DNA of 17,301 bases, taken from assembly GCA_041163765.1 (NCBI GenBank), contig JBEAQS010000132.1:1-17301 (forward strand), in the 5' to 3' direction. Each line of letters starts with the position of its first letter. Within the stretch, counting starts at the first letter, position 1. Of the stretch, positions 8,607 through 14,680 are shown one piece after another. The position numbers were made by a program, and so were the translations under genes. The stretch comes from MAG-120531 sp041163765. GTDB taxonomy: Bacteria; Bacteroidota; Bacteroidia; Flavobacteriales; Flavobacteriaceae. A model generated the notes under the pieces. The model saw only the letters and a program-made list of their open reading frames with translations, was not told where the DNA came from and ran no database searches.

Positions 8607-8614
8607 TACCTTTA
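8607..8614 (+). promoter_or_regulatory. Candidate -7 box (TACCTTTA) for ftsE-ppgK
   Basis: The octamer matches TAnnTTTG except at the last base and ends 15 bases before the ATG at 8630. Transcription would start near 8620, which would leave the upstream in-frame ATG at 8603 outside the message and supports the shorter ftsE start. There is no TTTG at -33 spacing; one at 8570-8573 is 33 bases away. Confidence 0.45.
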
Positions 8615-8629
8615 GCGACGTATTTACTT

Positions 8630-9313
8630 ATGAAAAATCCCGTACTCAGCCTAGAAAAAGCAGATATTTTCCAAGAACAACACTTGGTCTTGGGTCAAGT
8701 TAATGTCGCCGTTTACCCTGGTGAATTTGTTTACCTGATTGGTAAAACAGGCAGTGGAAAATCTTCTCTGATGAAAACCCTCTACGGGGAATTACCACTC
8801 ACTCAAGGTCAGGGCCAAATCGTAGGATTTGACTTACCTAGTTTGACGGAAAAACAAATCCCATTTCTGAGAAGAAAAATCGGCATTGTATTTCAGGATT
8901 TCAAACTGCTGCCCGATCGATCAGTCTTCCAAAATTTGCGGTTTGTACTTCGCGCTACTGGATGGAGAGACGAGGGATTAATTGAGCAAAAAAGCCATGA
9001 AGTCCTGGACAAAGTAGGTATGAAAACCAAAGGATTTAAATTTCCCCATGAGCTCTCTGGGGGCGAACAACAGAGAATCTCTATAGCTCGCGCCTTGCTC
9101 AATGACCCTGAATTGATCATTGCAGATGAACCCACAGGTAATTTGGACCCAGAGACCAGCGTGGATGTCATGAAAGTGCTTTTGGAGCTAAACGCCTCTG
9201 GAAGAACCATTTTAATGGCCACACACGATTACGCCCTCATATTAAAATACCCCTTCAAAACGCTAAAATGCGACCGCGGAACAGTTTTTGAAGTCCAACA
9301 AAAAAGTGTATAA
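8630..9313 (+). CDS. ftsE: Cell-division ABC transporter ATPase FtsE
   Basis: FtsE is the cytoplasmic ATPase that, with the membrane protein FtsX, couples ATP hydrolysis to cell-wall hydrolase activation at the division site. The chosen start at 8630 gives 227 residues, typical for FtsE, and puts the first strand (NPVLSLEKADI) at the N-terminus. A start at 8603 would add nine residues and lies upstream of the promoter box. Motifs in order are Walker A GKTGSGKSS (residues 38-46), Q-loop VFQDFKLLPDRSV, signature LSGGEQQRISIARAL, Walker B LIIADEPTG and H-loop ATHDY. The Q-loop and LLPDRSV stretch favour FtsE over LolD or MacB-type ATPases. No ftsX is in the window. The stop codon directly abuts the ATG of the next gene, so the two are co-transcribed and perhaps translationally coupled. 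Confidence 0.9.
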   Translation: MKNPVLSLEKADIFQEQHLVLGQVNVAVYPGEFVYLIGKTGSGKSSLMKTLYGELPLTQGQGQIVGFDLPSLTEKQIPFLRRKIGIVFQDFKLLPDRSVFQNLRFVLRATGWRDEGLIEQKSHEVLDKVGMKTKGFKFPHELSGGEQQRISIARALLNDPELIIADEPTGNLDPETSVDVMKVLLELNASGRTILMATHDYALILKYPFKTLKCDRGTVFEVQQKSV

Positions 9314-10081
9314 ATGATTAGACTTGGAATAGACATCGGTGGGTCCGGAATTAAAGGAGCACTTGTCGATGTGCGCACCGGTCAATTGACTACTGAACGA
9401 TATAGAATACCCACCCCAGTTGAACGCACCCCAGACTCTATGGCTGAAGTGGTGAAGCAAATCGCGGAACATTTCCACTACCAAGGACTGATAGGCGTTG
9501 GATTTCCTTCGATTGTCAAACATGGCGTTTGCATGAGTCCTGGCAATTTGTCTCCACTATGGGTTGGACTAAACATTGAAAAATTATTTGAATCCTACAC
9601 CGGACTACCTTGTGCGGTAATCAACGATGCGGATGCAGCAGCCTGTGCCATTATGGATTACGGCGTAGGAAAAGGCAAAAAGGGATTTATTATCACCATT
9701 ACGGTAGGCACCGGATTGGGCAGTGGTGCATTTTTAGATGGAAAGCTAATTCCCAACTTTGAACTGGGGCAAATCCCCTACAAAAAACACAAAAAAATAG
9801 AGTCCTGGGCCTCTAGTGCTGCCCGAGAAAATGAGGGTCTTTCCTACAAAGAATGGGCTAAGCGCTTCAATAAATTTCTGCATTATGTCACGTTGATCAG
9901 CCCACCAGATCTGATTATTTTAGGGGGTGGAATTTCTAAAGAGTGGGAAGAGTTCAGTCCCTTCATCAAATGCAATGTCCCTATTGTCCCTGCCGTTTTG
10001 CAAAATCAGGCAGGAATTATTGGCGCCGCAGCAGCAGCCTACCTCCGGGAATTTCCGGAACTGATCCGCGAAGGCCTGTGA
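9314..10081 (+). CDS. ppgK: Polyphosphate glucokinase-type ROK family kinase
   Basis: Family members phosphorylate glucose to glucose 6-phosphate in the cytoplasm using inorganic polyphosphate, sometimes also ATP. The 255-residue length and overall sequence match PPGK proteins. The phosphate-binding loop is GIDIGGSGIKG (residues 5-15). NDADAA contains the expected catalytic Asp105, TVGTGLGSGAF is the second phosphate loop, and WAKRFNKFL, ILGGGISK and PVVPAVLQNQAGIIGAA-like segments (here PIVPAVLQNQ) are characteristic C-terminal motifs. The zinc-binding Cys cluster of many ROK repressors and kinases is absent, as in other PPGKs. One departure is ELGQ at 150-153, where PPGK and ROK kinases usually have E-x-G-H at the sugar site. 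The ATG follows the ftsE stop without a gap. A bidirectional terminator follows. Donor specificity cannot be read from sequence. Confidence 0.87.
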   Translation: MIRLGIDIGGSGIKGALVDVRTGQLTTERYRIPTPVERTPDSMAEVVKQIAEHFHYQGLIGVGFPSIVKHGVCMSPGNLSPLWVGLNIEKLFESYTGLPCAVINDADAAACAIMDYGVGKGKKGFIITITVGTGLGSGAFLDGKLIPNFELGQIPYKKHKKIESWASSAARENEGLSYKEWAKRFNKFLHYVTLISPPDLIILGGGISKEWEEFSPFIKCNVPIVPAVLQNQAGIIGAAAAAYLREFPELIREGL

Positions 10082-10087
10082 TTCATT

Positions 10088-10118
10088 AAAAAAAAGCCAC
10101 CTGATAGGTGGCTTTTTT
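10088..10118. terminator. Bidirectional Rho-independent terminator between ppgK and typA
   Basis: A GCCACCT stem (10096-10102) pairs with AGGTGGC (10106-10112) around a 3-base loop. It is flanked by eight A on the left and six T on the right, so U-tracts form in both directions. It lies between two convergent genes, whose stop codons are at 10081 and 10138. Confidence 0.92.
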
Positions 10119-10137
10119 AGTAAATATAACAAGTTAG

Positions 10138-11937
10138 TTAAACGATTTTAAATCGTTTTCTGTCATTTTCAGTCAAGTAAATTTTGCGCAACCTCAAGTT
10201 CTTGGGAGTCACTTCTACGTATTCGTCTTTTTGGATATATTCCAAGGCTTCTTCCAAAGAGAATTTCACCGCGGGAACAATCTTGGCTTTATCATCCGCA
10301 CCTGAAGAGCGAACGTTGGTCAGCTTCTTGGTCTTGGTTACATTCACCGTCATGTCATCACCGCGAGAGTTTTCGCCGATCACTTGGCCTTCATAGATAT
10401 CCTCGCCTGGATCGATAAAAAACTTCCCTCGTTCCTGCAATTTGTCTATAGAATAAGGAATAGCTTTTCCTTGTTCCATAGAGACCAAAGATCCATTTTG
10501 ACGTTGTGGGATATCTCCTTTAAGCGGTTGATACTCCAAGAAACGGTGGGCCATAATCGCTTCTCCTGCAGTAGCCGTTAACAATTGATTTCTCAGGCCA
10601 ATAATCCCTCTTGAAGGGATGATAAACTCACAAATCATGCGGGTACCTTTGGACTGCATCGAGGTCATTTCTCCTCGGCGCATCGAAACAAATTCAACAG
10701 CACGTCCGGAAACCTCCTCAGGCAAATCAATGGTTAAATGCTCTACTGGCTCGCAGGCTACGCCGTCAATTTCTTTAATAATTACCTGTGGCTGACCGAT
10801 TTGAAGTTCATATCCTTCTCTTCTCATGGTTTCAATCAATACAGAAAGATGCAATACACCGCGGCCAAAGACCATAAAACGGTCGGCGCTGTCTGTATCT
10901 TCTACTCGGAGGGCCAAGTTTTTTTCCAACTCTTTCTGCAAGCGCTCTTTGATGTGTCTGGAAGTAACAAATTTACCGTCCTTACCAAAGAATGGGCTGT
11001 CATTGATGGTAAAGAGCATACTCATCGTAGGCTCATCAATGGCGATAGTCTTCAACTGTTCTGGAGCGTCTACATCAGCCACAGTATCTCCAATCTCAAA
11101 GCCTTCAAGACCTACAAGAGCACAAATGTCTCCTGTTTGCACTTCTTTTACCTTGAATCGACCCAAGCCCTCAAACGTAAATAACTCTTTGATTCTTGAT
11201 TTGATGATACTACCATCTCTTTTGATCAAAGCGATCTGTTGGTTTTCTTTTAAACTACCGCGCTGCAAACGACCGATGGCAATTCTCCCAGTAAATGAGG
11301 AGAAGTCCAGTGACGTGATCAGCATTTGTGTATTGCCTTCTTTAGCTTCAAATGTAGGCACATGTTCGAGCACCATGTCGAGTAAAGGCTCAATGTTGGT
11401 GGTCACTACTTTTGGATCATGGCTCATCCAGTTGTTTTTGGCTGAACCGTACACGGTTGGAAAGTCAAGTTGCCATTCTTCAGCACCCAGTTCAAACATC
11501 AGGTCAAAAACCTTTTCGTGCACTTCTTCTGGCGTACAGTTTTCTTTATCCACCTTGTTGATCACCACGCAGGGCTTCAAACCTAGATCGATCGCTTTTT
11601 GCAGTACAAAGCGCGTTTGTGGCATCGGACCTTCAAATGCGTCAACCAACAGCAATACTCCGTCGGCCATGTTGAGTACACGCTCCACTTCGCCACCAAA
11701 ATCCGCGTGACCAGGGGTGTCAATAATATTGATTTTAGTTCCTTTATAGGTTACAGAAACATTCTTAGATACAATGGTAATCCCGCGCTCACGCTCCAGG
11801 TCGTTGTTGTCCAAAATAAGCTCACCAGTGTGTTCGTTTTCACGAAATAGCTGGCAATGGTGCATGATTTTGTCAACCAAAGTAGTTTTACCGTGGTCAA
11901 CGTGGGCGATAATCGCAATGTTTTTAACTGATGACAT
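10138..11937 (-). CDS. typA: Ribosome-associated translational GTPase TypA/BipA
   Basis: TypA (BipA) is an EF-G-like GTPase that binds the ribosome and helps late 50S assembly and growth under stress or cold. The 599-residue length is typical. G1 motif AHVDHGKTT lies at residues 11-19. The switch I region includes RERGITI, G3 is DTPGHAD, G4 is NKVD and G5 is around YGSAKN. Domain II (GRIAIGRLQRG), EF-G domain III/V-like regions and the BipA-specific C-terminal domain (IIPSRGIIGLRNQLLTATAG, then GQVIGENSRGDDM) follow in the expected order. It has a clear -7 box 31 bases upstream and shares the bidirectional terminator at 10088-10118 with ppgK. No truncation or odd residues were seen. Confidence 0.97.
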   Translation of the reverse strand: MSSVKNIAIIAHVDHGKTTLVDKIMHHCQLFRENEHTGELILDNNDLERERGITIVSKNVSVTYKGTKINIIDTPGHADFGGEVERVLNMADGVLLLVDAFEGPMPQTRFVLQKAIDLGLKPCVVINKVDKENCTPEEVHEKVFDLMFELGAEEWQLDFPTVYGSAKNNWMSHDPKVVTTNIEPLLDMVLEHVPTFEAKEGNTQMLITSLDFSSFTGRIAIGRLQRGSLKENQQIALIKRDGSIIKSRIKELFTFEGLGRFKVKEVQTGDICALVGLEGFEIGDTVADVDAPEQLKTIAIDEPTMSMLFTINDSPFFGKDGKFVTSRHIKERLQKELEKNLALRVEDTDSADRFMVFGRGVLHLSVLIETMRREGYELQIGQPQVIIKEIDGVACEPVEHLTIDLPEEVSGRAVEFVSMRRGEMTSMQSKGTRMICEFIIPSRGIIGLRNQLLTATAGEAIMAHRFLEYQPLKGDIPQRQNGSLVSMEQGKAIPYSIDKLQERGKFFIDPGEDIYEGQVIGENSRGDDMTVNVTKTKKLTNVRSSGADDKAKIVPAVKFSLEEALEYIQKDEYVEVTPKNLRLRKIYLTENDRKRFKIV

Positions 11938-11968
11938 AAAAAATAAGGTTATACCCGCTAAGGGCGCG

Positions 11969-11976
11969 CAAATATA
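11969..11976 (-). promoter_or_regulatory. -7 box (TATATTTG) of the typA promoter
   Basis: This minus-strand octamer is a full match to the Bacteroidota consensus TAnnTTTG and lies 31 bases before the typA ATG, implying a leader of about 25 bases. No TTTG is present at -33. Confidence 0.6.
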
Positions 11977-11996
11977 GCTTTAAATATTCGATTGAT

Positions 11997-12009
11997 CCTC
12001 GGGCCGAGG
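11997..12009. repeat. Short GC-rich palindrome in the typA-kdsA gap
   Basis: CCTCGG and CCGAGG flank a single central G, in otherwise AT-rich sequence about 20 bases upstream of the typA -7 box. No T-run follows on either strand, so it is not an obvious terminator. It could be an operator-like site or chance. Confidence 0.3.
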
Positions 12010-12044
12010 TTAAATTAACGCCAAGGCTGTTAACTACCTGATTT

Positions 12045-12863
12045 TTAGAAATTAACAATGGTAGATCTGATGGCAGTCAAGCGTGTCAATAACCCTTCTA
12101 AAAGATCTAGAGACAGCATATTTGCCCCATCGCTTTTGGCATTGGCTGGATCGAAATGTGTCTCGATAAACAGGCCGTCAACTCCAGCGGCAATACCTGC
12201 CCTGGAAATGGTTTCAATCATCTCGGGTCTTCCTCCGGTCACCCCGCTGGATTGGTTGGGTTGTTGCAAAGAGTGGGTCACATCCAACACGACAGGAGCG
12301 TATTGACGCATCGTAGGAATTCCTCTAAAATCTACGATCATATCTTGGTAACCAAACATGGTACCGCGATCAGTGACCATCACTTGATTGTTTTGACTGT
12401 CCAAAACTTTTTGAACCGCATGCTTCATGGCCTCAGGGCTCATGAATTGTCCTTTTTTCAGATTAACTACTTTTCCTGTTTCAGCGGCAGCTACCACTAG
12501 ATCGGTCTGTCTGACCAAAAAAGCAGGAATCTGTAAAACATCGACATATTCAGCAGCTAGGGCAGCGTCGGAAACTTCGTGTATATCCGTTACTGTAGGC
12601 ACACCAAAGGTTTGGGAGACTTTGGCTAGGATCTTGAGCGCTTTTTCATCTCCAATCCCAGTAAATGAATCAACCCGGGAGCGATTGGCCTTTTTAAAAC
12701 TTCCTTTGAACACATAAGGAATCTCCAATCGATCAGTGATTTGCACTATACGCTCGGCAATGCGCAAGGCCATATCCTCACCTTCAATGGCACAAGGTCC
12801 TGCTAAAAGAAAAAATTGTTGGCTTTCCGCGTGTTTCAGTTGAGGGATCAAAGACAGATTCAT
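12045..12863 (-). CDS. kdsA: 3-deoxy-8-phosphooctulonate (Kdo-8-P) synthase
   Basis: This cytoplasmic enzyme condenses phosphoenolpyruvate with arabinose 5-phosphate to Kdo 8-phosphate for the inner core of lipopolysaccharide. The 272 residues form a single DAHP/Kdo-8-P synthase barrel. Diagnostic motifs are AGPCAIE (residues 21-27), PYVFKGSFKKANRSR, TDIHEVSDA, LQIPAFLVRQTDL, NLKKGQFMSP, DRGTMFGY, DVTHSLQ, GLFIETHFDP and KSDGANMLSLD. Cys24 in GPCAIE sits where metal-dependent (Aquifex-type) enzymes have their metal-binding Cys and the E. coli metal-independent enzyme has Asn; His, Glu and Asp partners in the later motifs are also present, so I infer a metal-dependent enzyme. The short N-terminus and start at 12863 agree with the family. 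It lies 30 bases downstream of the saccharopine-dehydrogenase-like gene but has its own -7 box. Confidence 0.95.
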   Translation of the reverse strand: MNLSLIPQLKHAESQQFFLLAGPCAIEGEDMALRIAERIVQITDRLEIPYVFKGSFKKANRSRVDSFTGIGDEKALKILAKVSQTFGVPTVTDIHEVSDAALAAEYVDVLQIPAFLVRQTDLVVAAAETGKVVNLKKGQFMSPEAMKHAVQKVLDSQNNQVMVTDRGTMFGYQDMIVDFRGIPTMRQYAPVVLDVTHSLQQPNQSSGVTGGRPEMIETISRAGIAAGVDGLFIETHFDPANAKSDGANMLSLDLLEGLLTRLTAIRSTIVNF

Positions 12864-12882
12864 AGGGGTAAAATTTTGCCGA

Positions 12883-12890
12883 CAAAGATA
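12883..12890 (-). promoter_or_regulatory. -7 box (TATCTTTG) of the kdsA promoter
   Basis: A full match to TAnnTTTG on the minus strand, three bases beyond the stop codon of the upstream gene and 19 bases before the kdsA ATG. It suggests kdsA can be transcribed separately from the upstream dehydrogenase. A partial -33 element would fall inside the end of that coding region; none is convincing. Confidence 0.55.
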
Positions 12891-12893
12891 GGT

Positions 12894-14099
12894 TTATTTC
12901 CCAGCAACATACTCCTCTAGGTAGGAAAACCTAGGGGTCAGGGTTCCATCAGGCGTAGTGATTTGGGCTCGGGCCAATACACCCGATTGATCTCCATCAA
13001 AAAAGGCGGGCAACACATATTTAGAAAACGCCAAACTAAAGCCCGATGAGGCATCTACCGGAACTTCACAAGGCAAATTATCCACCGCCATCACGGCAAG
13101 AGCGCCCTCACTGCGCCAATCACACTCCGACATATCGCTAGGATTTACGCCATAAATAGGGTCCGAAATGGTGGATGACCTCAAGGTACTGGCTATTGGA
13201 GCACCGATGTCACAACTGATATCGGCTATGACAGAGATTTTTAAGTCAGGATTTTTTAGGTCATGTACATCTAGCATCATCGGAGCCCCTTTCCCGTAGT
13301 AGTGTCCCGCAATAAATAAATCACTGACCGCTGCCCAACGGAAGAAATTATTGGTGTACAACTCGGGGTGGGAAAAAAAATGTTGTTTGTCTACGGGTGA
13401 TCCCGCATGGAGCTGCACATAGGAACAGACATCAATGGCGGTATACACGGCCTGGGTATATTCGTTAACCAAAAACTCCTCTGGCTCCACACAAAGTATG
13501 CCCATCGCATCCAGTATCTCTGCAGCACCAGAACCCACACGACCTTTTCCTGTCAGCACGATCTTCACAGGCGGCATGTTTATTCCCTGCAGCACCGTCT
13601 TCAACGCGTTTATGTCTGCTAGGTCACTGGGTTTGGGCAGCTCAAATAGCTCGTGTTTTAATCCATAGGTGCGTATGGCGTGGTAGGCACCCACTACACC
13701 TGCATAGTAACCAAAAGCCACCAAACGCTGTCCGTTTTGATCGACAATCACCTCGTGGTCAAACAAAGAAATTCCTTGGGCAAGAATGGCTTGAAGCAAA
13801 GCTCTGTTATACGATTGCTTTTTTATGGTATGAGAAAAGAAAAAATACTTTTTTCCCGGTATCAATTGCTCCACTGGAACCTCTTTAACACCCAAGAGCA
13901 CATCACAAGGGGATAAATCTTCTCTGAGTTGCGCGCCTACCTCTGCGTAGGCAGCATCCGGAAACGCCCTGTGTTTGGAAGGAGCCACAAAGACTTCCAC
14001 TCCAGGATACTTCAATAAATCTCTACACGCATCAGGGGTGAGCACCACCCTGCGGTCAGGTGGGTATTTGCCCTCGGCAATTAGGCCAAAACGAATCAT
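12894..14099 (-). CDS. Saccharopine dehydrogenase (Lys1-like)/alanine dehydrogenase family oxidoreductase
   Basis: This is a cytoplasmic NAD(P)-dependent oxidoreductase of the alanine dehydrogenase/transhydrogenase fold, closest in pattern to lysine-forming saccharopine dehydrogenase (Lys1). The 401 residues include an N-terminal catalytic half with EGKYPPDRRVVLTP, VKEVP (Lys72) and FFFSHTIKKQ (His90), matching the conserved Lys/His positions of Lys1. The NAD-binding half carries LTGKGRVGSGAAEIL, a variant of the GxGRxGSG nucleotide loop. SVIADISCDIGAPI and VDNLPCEVP are further family-typical segments. It could act in lysine breakdown or synthesis, depending on a partner not visible here; Bacteroidota homologues are often labelled alanine dehydrogenase. 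It is divergent from tmRNA and upstream of kdsA. I am confident of the family, moderately of the substrate. Confidence 0.8.
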   Translation of the reverse strand: MIRFGLIAEGKYPPDRRVVLTPDACRDLLKYPGVEVFVAPSKHRAFPDAAYAEVGAQLREDLSPCDVLLGVKEVPVEQLIPGKKYFFFSHTIKKQSYNRALLQAILAQGISLFDHEVIVDQNGQRLVAFGYYAGVVGAYHAIRTYGLKHELFELPKPSDLADINALKTVLQGINMPPVKIVLTGKGRVGSGAAEILDAMGILCVEPEEFLVNEYTQAVYTAIDVCSYVQLHAGSPVDKQHFFSHPELYTNNFFRWAAVSDLFIAGHYYGKGAPMMLDVHDLKNPDLKISVIADISCDIGAPIASTLRSSTISDPIYGVNPSDMSECDWRSEGALAVMAVDNLPCEVPVDASSGFSLAFSKYVLPAFFDGDQSGVLARAQITTPDGTLTPRFSYLEEYVAGK

Positions 14100-14115
14100 A
14101 AAAAAGGATATACCA

Positions 14116-14147
14116 CTAATTTACGGCTAATCCCACCACTGCACAAA
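14116..14147 (-). promoter_or_regulatory. Two-part Bacteroidota promoter for the saccharopine-dehydrogenase-like gene
   Basis: On the minus strand a TTTG (14144-14147) is followed after exactly 20 bases by TAAATTAG (14116-14123), one mismatch from TAnnTTTG. The -7 box ends 16 bases before the ATG. This is the best complete -33/-7 pair in the window. It overlaps the upstream region of the divergent tmRNA promoter. Confidence 0.6.
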
Positions 14148-14155
14148 TCTTTTCG

Positions 14156-14163
14156 TAACTTTG
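14156..14163 (+). promoter_or_regulatory. -7 box (TAACTTTG) of the tmRNA promoter
   Basis: A full match to TAnnTTTG, 13 bases before the mature tmRNA 5' end. Transcription would start near 14170, leaving a few bases to be removed by RNase P. Confidence 0.6.
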
Positions 14164-14176
14164 CCTCCCCATCTAA

Positions 14177-14573
14177 GGGGCCGAGTTGGTTTTGACAGCA
14201 AGGTCAGTTGGAGGGTAAGCACGTCGAGCGCTGAGAAACAGCTCGTAAATCTCATTTTTCAGACCTTTAAATGGCGAAAATAACTACGCTCTTGCCGCTT
14301 AATCTGAATTACAGTAGGATTTAGCCTCGTCCCCACCAGGTGGGGAAGCGAGATGTCCCTAAGAAGCCCTTGTTGTCGGCGTCTTGTCCAGGGGCACCAT
14401 CAAAGACAACATAGGATCGAAGTAGCTTCGACTGAGGTCCAAAACTAAAGAAGCTAAGCAAATGTTGGGCGGTTTTCGGTCAGACATTTGTCGAAAACCA
14501 ATCGAAAACTAAACGTGTAGAAAGCTTTTTAATTGCTTGTTTGGACGAGGGTTCAAATCCCTCCGGCTCCACA
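14177..14573 (+). ncRNA. ssrA: Transfer-messenger RNA (tmRNA, one-piece)
   Basis: tmRNA with SmpB rescues stalled ribosomes and tags the unfinished protein for proteolysis. The 5' end GGGGCCG (14177-14183) pairs with CGGCTCC (14564-14570) as the acceptor stem, with one G-U pair. The T arm is GAGGGTTCAAATCCCTC near the 3' end. A reading frame at 14273-14302 encodes the tag GENNYALAA. Pseudoknot-type helices are visible at 14326-14352 (GC-rich, CCCCA/TGGGG), 14417-14431 (TCGAAG/CTTCGA) and 14471-14499 (GGTTTTCG/CGAAAACC). The discriminator A is at 14571 and is followed by CAA, not CCA, so the tRNA-like CCA end must be added after transcription; the exact 3' boundary is uncertain by two or three bases. 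A terminator follows directly. Confidence 0.96.
14273..14302 (+). other. tmRNA tag reading frame (GENNYALAA, stop TAA)
   Basis: Nine sense codons beginning with the resume codon GGC encode GENNYALAA and end in TAA. With the alanine from the charged tmRNA the appended tag is A-GENNYALAA. The YALAA end is the usual degron recognised by ClpXP-type proteases. Confidence 0.95.
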
Positions 14574-14579
14574 AAGTGT

Positions 14580-14610
14580 AACCTTCAACCTTATGGGTTG
14601 GAGGTTTTTT
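14580..14610 (+). terminator. Rho-independent terminator of tmRNA
   Basis: AACCTTCAACC (14580-14590) pairs with GGTTGGAGGTT (14596-14606) in an 11-base stem with one G-U pair, around a 5-base loop, followed by a T-run to 14610. Confidence 0.9.
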
Positions 14611-14655
14611 GTTTTCACGCCCACCCTAAAACTGTTTTGCACCAAAAATTTCTTC

Positions 14656-14663
14656 TATATTTA
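14656..14663 (+). promoter_or_regulatory. Candidate -7 box (TATATTTA) for the M14 peptidase gene
   Basis: It matches TAnnTTTG except at the last base and ends 17 bases before the ATG at 14681. A TTTG lies at 14636-14639, but the 16-base gap is shorter than the usual 19-21. It sits downstream of the tmRNA terminator, so the peptidase gene is probably independently transcribed. Confidence 0.45.
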
Positions 14664-14680
14664 GTTACTTAAATTCTATC

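Noticed and set aside
8603..8629. A longer FtsE starting at 8603
   Set aside because: The nine extra residues do not resemble FtsE N-termini and the ATG lies upstream of the best promoter box.
2096..10101. The GCCACC terminator cores lie exactly 8000 bases apart
   Set aside because: A coincidence of coordinates; the sequence between them is ordinary single-copy genes with no periodic structure.
10826..11710. A 294-residue plus-strand open frame opposite typA
   Set aside because: It is fully antisense to the conserved typA coding region, has low-complexity Ser/Thr/Pro-rich composition and shows no recognisable motif; a shadow of codon usage on the other strand.
11997..12044. A kdsA terminator in the typA-kdsA gap
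   Set aside because: The inverted sequences here (TTAAC...GTTAA and the CCTCGG palindrome) form weak or bulged stems with no T-run after them on the minus strand.
12156..12500. A 114-residue plus-strand frame opposite kdsA
   Set aside because: Antisense to motif-rich kdsA; the composition is that of a mirrored coding strand.
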